Assembly: GCF_037031285.1 (NCBI RefSeq)
Contig: NZ_JAYEZO010000002.1
Coordinates: 1,178,001 to 1,242,000 of the forward strand
DNA: 64,000 nucleotides
Direction: 5' to 3'
Source of the DNA: Halobellus sp. LT62
GTDB taxonomy: Archaea > Halobacteriota > Halobacteria > Halobacteriales > Haloferacaceae
Below are positions 60,127-64,000 of this stretch, one piece after another (positions within the stretch are counted from its first letter, which is position 1; the number at the start of each line of letters is the position of its first letter). Under the pieces are notes generated by a model, which was not told where the DNA came from, made no database searches, and was given only the letters and a program-made list of their open reading frames with translations. The position numbers and the translations under genes are program-made.

Positions 60127-61040
60127 CGGCGATCACCCTCCCTCGTGCCTTCGCCATCACCGTCGGCTCCCGTCCCGTTCGCCTCCCGCTCCGGTTCCGA
60201 TGGGCGGCGTCCGGTCCCGGCGCGAACGGTCGACGCTCCCGCCTCCGCTCGAACCGTTTCGAGGAAGGCAGCCGGCAGCGACGCGGTGTCGGTCCGTCTC
60301 AGCAGCGCTGCCGGAGACCCCGACGTCACGAAATTCCCCCGACCGAGGACGTAGACGGTGTCGGCGTGCGCTTCGACCGCCGGAAGCGCGTGCGACGCCA
60401 CGACGACAGCCGTTCCCGCTGCGGCGAGGTCGGCGACGACGCCGAACAGCCGCTCGACCATCACCGGATCGAGTCCGCTGCCGGGCTCGTCGAGAATGAG
60501 AACCGACGGATCGCCGACAACGGCCGCTCCGACGCCGAGTAGCCGCGTCATCCCGCCGGAGAGCGAACCGACGTTCCGATCGGCGACGTCCGCGAGTCCG
60601 ACCCGATCCAGTATCGCGTCGACGTCCCCGTCGTCGACGCCGTCCAACAGCTGCGCGTAGAATCCGAGCGTGTCGCGCGCGGAGAATTCATCGCGGAACG
60701 CGGGCCGTTGGGGGAGGTAGCCGACGCTCCGAGCACCCCGCTGGGGCCCGACCGACACCGACCCGGAATCGGGGGCGGCGATTCCCGCGAGGACTTGCAG
60801 AAGCGTCGATTTCCCGGAGCCGTTGGGGCCGACGACCGCGGCGACTTCCCCGCACTCGACCGACAGCGACACGCCGGAGAGCACGTCGACGTCGCCGAAG
60901 GACTGCGCGATCGACTGCGCGCGCAGGGCGATCGAGGCAGTCGGGGGCGAGTGTTCGCTCGCAGACGATTTCTCGCCGCTCGCGGACGGTTCCTCGCTGC
61001 CCGCAGGGTGGTCGTCGCTCACAGGAGGCTCCTCGCTCAC
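60123..61040 (-). CDS. nosF: ABC transporter ATP-binding protein, NosF-like
   Basis: A 305-aa ATPase with an acidic disordered leader (1-35). Walker A is GPNGSGKST, the signature is SLSGGMTRLLG, Walker B is VLILDEP and the switch His is in VVASHALPAVEAHA. Its start overlaps the nosD stop by 4 nt and its stop overlaps the nosY start, so all are translationally coupled. Confidence 0.85.
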   Translation of the reverse strand: MSEEPPVSDDHPAGSEEPSASGEKSSASEHSPPTASIALRAQSIAQSFGDVDVLSGVSLSVECGEVAAVVGPNGSGKSTLLQVLAGIAAPDSGSVSVGPQRGARSVGYLPQRPAFRDEFSARDTLGFYAQLLDGVDDGDVDAILDRVGLADVADRNVGSLSGGMTRLLGVGAAVVGDPSVLILDEPGSGLDPVMVERLFGVVADLAAAGTAVVVASHALPAVEAHADTVYVLGRGNFVTSGSPAALLRRTDTASLPAAFLETVRAEAGASTVRAGTGRRPSEPEREANGTGADGDGEGTREGDRR

Positions 61041-63040
61041 GCTGCTTCACCCCCGGTGGTCTCGTTTGCGAGGTACGCCCTCGTCTCGGGGTGGAACGGT
61101 CGCGTCCGCGCGTCGGTGTCGACGACGCCCGACTGCCGCAGGCCCGAGACTGCGCCCTGAACGCGGCGCAGCGTCCCGACGGCGGGCGACTGCGCGAGCG
61201 TCGTCGCGCCCGGGGCCGCGCCGATCCGCGAGTCGACCGTTCCGGTCGGTCGGTACGGCCGGTCGTAGACGCCGTCTCCGTCGCCGTCGGCGATCGGCAG
61301 CGCGCCCCAGTAGTTGCCAACGCCGCCGTGAGACCACGTCCGGAGCGGGCCGATTCCCGACTCGACCGCCCGCTCGTTGCCGACGATGTCGTTTCTCTGC
61401 ACCCAGTTCGACGGGAGGATGTCGTTCGCTCGCGCGCCGACCTCGTTTTCGAGCGCGACGTTGTCGACGAAGACGTTGCGGTCGCCGGCGATTTGCAGCC
61501 CGTACTCGTTGTCGACAACGACGTTGCGCGCGTAGTAGGAGTCACTGCCCGCGGGGACGACCCCGTAGGTGCTCTCGCGGACGTCGTTAGCGACGATCAG
61601 GTTACCGACCGGCCGCGTCATCACCATCACGCCCGCCTGCGCGTCGCGGACGGTGTTGTTCGCGACGAGCGACTCGGAGGTGTACATCTCGTGGACGCCG
61701 TAGCGGCCGGGTTCGGCGCGGTTATCGCGCACGACGCTCCCGTCCGCGCGGTGGGTGTAGACGCCGTCGCGACCGCCGAGGAACGTCGAGTCCGCCACGA
61801 CGCTCGGCGCGCCGATGAGCACGACGCCCATAAACCCGTCTCGCGCGGTGTCGGCCCCGCGGACCGTCAGCCCCCGAATCGAGGACGCTGGGCTCTCGCG
61901 GACGATCACGCCGCTGGCGGGCGTGTCGATCTCGACGTTCGAGAGCGACGCGCCCGCCGCCCCGTCGAGGACGACGCCCGCGTCGCCGTAGCCGTAGGCC
62001 AACTGGACCGTCGTGTCCCAGTCCGTGGAGCCGTTTCTGCTGTCGCGTCCGCGGCTCCCGACGTCGCCGACGCCGGTGATGCTGAGATCGGAGACGGCCG
62101 CGCCGTCCGCGCGGACGTAGACGACGCTCCGGTTGTCGTCACCGCGTAGGACGGTCTCCGCTCCCGCACCGGCGAGCGTGACCGAGCGGTTCACCGTCAC
62201 GTCGTCGACGTCGTACGTCCCCGCCGGGAGATAGACGGTCGTGTTCGGCGGCGCGGCCGCGAGGGCGTCCGACACGGTCGGGTCGCTCGCGACGCCTTCC
62301 GAGCGCCTCGAGTCTTCGGGAACGGCCGAGGCGTCCGAGCCGACGACGACGCTCACGGGACGGTCTCGGTTCTCGTCGGCGATCGGGGCGTCTTCGGCGG
62401 CCGCGACGGTGTCGTTCGCCCACGCGTGGCGGGACTCGATGGACCGCTCGAACCGATCTAGGCGGGCAGAGAGTGGGTCGCCGACCCGCGACTGAACGGC
62501 CTCCCAGTCGACGACCTCGCCCCCGTGTGCGTCGGCGAAGGACTCGGCGTCGGCGCGCTCGGAGAACGCGACGGTCACCGATCCCGACGGAATCGCCGCG
62601 TCGCTGCCGACGACGTAGAAGGCTGTCTCGGCGGGCGTCCAACCGACGGAGCGGCCGCGCTCGGGCACGACGAACCCCTCCTCAGTCAGCGTCGGCGAGA
62701 CCGTCGAGAGATCCGAGACGTAGACGGCGAGCGGGTCGCCGAACTGTCGCTGCGCGCCCGGGTCGCCGAGCTCGCTCGCGGCCGTCTCGATGCCGACGTA
62801 GCCGACGACGTAGCGGTACCCCGAATAGAACACTTCGACCCGCGGGAGGACGAACCCCTCGTCGTCCGCGCGGCGGGCGTCGACGCCGGTGCCGCCCATA
62901 TCCACCGTGTCCGCGAAATCGACCGGGCGTAGCGACTCGCCGCTCGCCGGCGTCAGAAGAAACGAGAGGCTCGCGGCGACGAGCGCGACGCTCACTGCCG
63001 CCGTCAGCCACCGGGTTCCGGTCGGCGAGAGGAGCGCCAT
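61037..63040 (-). CDS. nosD: NosD-like periplasmic beta-helix protein
   Basis: A 667-aa protein from ATG 63040. A hydrophobic N-terminus (residues 10-30) is the signal or anchor. About 190 residues of an extra N-terminal domain precede the right-handed beta helix (from about 240), with CASH-type repeats such as VRDNRAEPGRYGVHEMYT and VANNTVRDAQAGVMVM. It is longer than typical bacterial NosD. It acts outside the membrane in copper-site maturation of nitrous oxide reductase. The ATG overlaps the nosL stop by one base. Confidence 0.85.
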   Translation of the reverse strand: MALLSPTGTRWLTAAVSVALVAASLSFLLTPASGESLRPVDFADTVDMGGTGVDARRADDEGFVLPRVEVFYSGYRYVVGYVGIETAASELGDPGAQRQFGDPLAVYVSDLSTVSPTLTEEGFVVPERGRSVGWTPAETAFYVVGSDAAIPSGSVTVAFSERADAESFADAHGGEVVDWEAVQSRVGDPLSARLDRFERSIESRHAWANDTVAAAEDAPIADENRDRPVSVVVGSDASAVPEDSRRSEGVASDPTVSDALAAAPPNTTVYLPAGTYDVDDVTVNRSVTLAGAGAETVLRGDDNRSVVYVRADGAAVSDLSITGVGDVGSRGRDSRNGSTDWDTTVQLAYGYGDAGVVLDGAAGASLSNVEIDTPASGVIVRESPASSIRGLTVRGADTARDGFMGVVLIGAPSVVADSTFLGGRDGVYTHRADGSVVRDNRAEPGRYGVHEMYTSESLVANNTVRDAQAGVMVMTRPVGNLIVANDVRESTYGVVPAGSDSYYARNVVVDNEYGLQIAGDRNVFVDNVALENEVGARANDILPSNWVQRNDIVGNERAVESGIGPLRTWSHGGVGNYWGALPIADGDGDGVYDRPYRPTGTVDSRIGAAPGATTLAQSPAVGTLRRVQGAVSGLRQSGVVDTDARTRPFHPETRAYLANETTGGEAA

Positions 63041-63684
63041 TACATTCCGAGTCCGGCGATCACTTCCGGCGTGACGCCGTCGTGAGCGAGGAGCGACCCG
63101 CCGAACTCCGATTGGAACGCCTCGGCGTCGGACTCGTCGCTGAACCCGATGAGGTCTCTGCCCATCGCACCCTTGACCTCCGAGTCGGCGACGTACGTCA
63201 GGTCCGTCGCCGGAGCCAACGCCGACGCCTCGTAGTGCTGTGAGATCAGCGTGTCGCCGCCGTCCTCGAACGTCTCGTAGTCGACGGTGGAGTAGTCGGT
63301 GACGTAGAAGGCGACGTCCTCCCAACCCTCGTCGTCCCGCTCGAACTCGTACTGATAGGCCTCCCACGTGCTGTCGAAGCGGGCTGGGTTCTCGTGCCCC
63401 TCGGGCTCTCGATCCGCGTAGAAGATCTCGGCCGTCGGACCGGGTTGCTGTCGAATCGTCATCCCGCAGACCTCGCAGGTGGCACCCTCCGGAATCGTGA
63501 TCGCCGCGGGAGCCTCGTCACCGCTTTCCCCGTCGCCTCCACTGCCGTCACCGCCGTCGCTCCCGCCGAGACAGCCCCCCAACGACACGGCGAGTGCGCC
63601 CGTTCCCGCGAATAAGAACCGTCGACGACGGACCGCCCGGGGGTTCGTCCGTCGCTCGTCGTCGACCGGCTGTTCGTCGTGCAT
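63040..63684 (-). CDS. nosL: NosL copper-binding lipoprotein, Tat exported
   Basis: A 214-aa protein. RRRRFLF near residue 19-25 is a Tat motif, and GGC with Cys38 is the lipobox. After an acidic/Gly linker the NosL domain has CEVCGM (Cys70, Cys73, Met75), a copper(I) site, and later GRDLIGFSDESDAEAF. NosL delivers copper for the nitrous oxide reductase. First gene of the nosLDFY operon. A minus-strand box near 63707-63716 (TCCTTTTGCC) lies about 27 nt upstream. Confidence 0.88.
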   Translation of the reverse strand: MHDEQPVDDERRTNPRAVRRRRFLFAGTGALAVSLGGCLGGSDGGDGSGGDGESGDEAPAAITIPEGATCEVCGMTIRQQPGPTAEIFYADREPEGHENPARFDSTWEAYQYEFERDDEGWEDVAFYVTDYSTVDYETFEDGGDTLISQHYEASALAPATDLTYVADSEVKGAMGRDLIGFSDESDAEAFQSEFGGSLLAHDGVTPEVIAGLGM

Positions 63685-63822
63685 ACCCGACAGTACGGGA
63701 CCGGCGGCAAAAGGACATCGGGCCTTCCCACGGACTGAGAGCCACCGAAACGCCGGACGAGATGCCGAGAATCCGCCGCAGTCGTTCGATTAGATCCGGT
63801 GAGAGAGAGGGGGTCGCACAGA

Positions 63823-63830
63823 TTTATCAT
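63823..63830 (+). promoter_or_regulatory. TATA-like box of the acs gene
   Basis: TTTATCAT, centred about 30 nt before the ATG at 63857, fits a leaderless or short-leader promoter. Confidence 0.5.
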
Positions 63831-63856
63831 CCGGTGTTCGAATAATAAGGACGAAT

Positions 63857-64000
63857 ATGAGCGACGGAGACGGCGATGGAGAACTCGAAGCGCGCCTGGT
63901 GGAACAGGAAACGTTCGAGCCGAGCGAGGAGTTCGTCGAGCAGGCGAACGTCTCCGACGAGTCGATCTACGAGGAGTTCGAGGAGAACTGGCCGAACTCG
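63857..64000 (+). CDS. acs: Acetyl-CoA synthetase, N-terminal fragment (continues past window)
   Basis: The frame from ATG 63857 runs off the right edge after 48 residues. The stretch ARLVEQETFEPSEEFVEQAN followed by SIYEEFEENWP matches the N-terminal region of haloarchaeal acetate-CoA ligases. It would activate acetate with ATP and CoA. It is divergent from nosL. The call rests only on this N-terminal piece. Confidence 0.7.
   Translation, partial: MSDGDGDGELEARLVEQETFEPSEEFVEQANVSDESIYEEFEENWPNS

Overview
The window is a stretch of haloarchaeal chromosome. The evidence is high GC content, strongly acidic proteins, a Tat-type (RR) signal on each exported protein except one, many leaderless promoters with a TATA-like box about 26-30 nt before the start codon, and archaeal or haloarchaeal marker genes (dacZ, aCPSF1/FttA, KorAB, DUF373, DUF371, archaeal CoaD, a solo TFB cyclin-fold protein, digeranylgeranyl-reductase-like flavoprotein). 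I see no rRNA, CRISPR array or insertion sequence. Two tRNAs are present: Leu-UAG and Lys-CUU.

Layout. 1-3.0 kb: tail of a TetR regulator overlapping a MATE exporter, then a DUF7344 winged-helix/DICT pair. 3.4-6.3 kb: tyrosine recombinase with its small partner, coaD, TFB-like protein, tRNA-Leu. 6.3-11.9 kb: Tat cupredoxin, a chemotaxis transducer with a small membrane partner, an RCK-DHH phosphoesterase, tRNA-Lys, an SRPBCC protein. 11.9-18.7 kb: a divergent alpha-glucan degradation pair, namely a 1516-aa protein with two GH15 units and a GH13 amylase. 19.1-26.7 kb: an iron-type ABC transporter operon with a GT39-like membrane protein at its end, followed by a GT75/RGP-like protein. Both promoters carry nearly the same DtxR-type palindrome. 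26.8-31.7 kb: HPP protein, DUF6498 protein, MrfA-like helicase, DUF123 nuclease-like protein. 32.1-37.3 kb: cysteine synthase, thioredoxin, DUF255 protein, PQQ-propeller lipoprotein. 37.5-42.7 kb: purD, acyltransferase, MscS channel coupled to the c-di-AMP synthase dacZ, proS. 42.8-50.1 kb: VapBC-like pair, aCPSF1/FttA with an unusual repeat-bearing leader, methylglyoxal synthase, endonuclease III, DUF371, coiled-coil protein. 50.2-59.2 kb: Rieske fusion, DUF373, aldo/keto reductase, geranylgeranyl reductase-like protein, korAB, FNR-like protein. 59.2-64 kb: nosL-nosD-nosF-nosY accessory operon without nosZ, and the start of an acetyl-CoA synthetase.

How the genes work together. The GH15 and GH13 enzymes probably break alpha-glucans to glucose. 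The iron ABC operon and the RGP-like gene look like one iron-responsive regulon. DacZ, MscS and possibly the RCK-DHH protein connect c-di-AMP with osmotic or ion control. The Nos accessory set would mature a copper enzyme encoded elsewhere.

The most unusual signals are the aCPSF1/FttA leader (four 27-bp repeats in a His-rich small ORF whose stop overlaps the aCPSF1 start), the iron-box-controlled RGP-like gene, the tandem GH15 protein, the Rieske domain fused to a large helical domain, and several strong dyads and short repeats in gaps between genes. No single large undescribed system is evident. These are candidates from reading alone, with no database search behind them.
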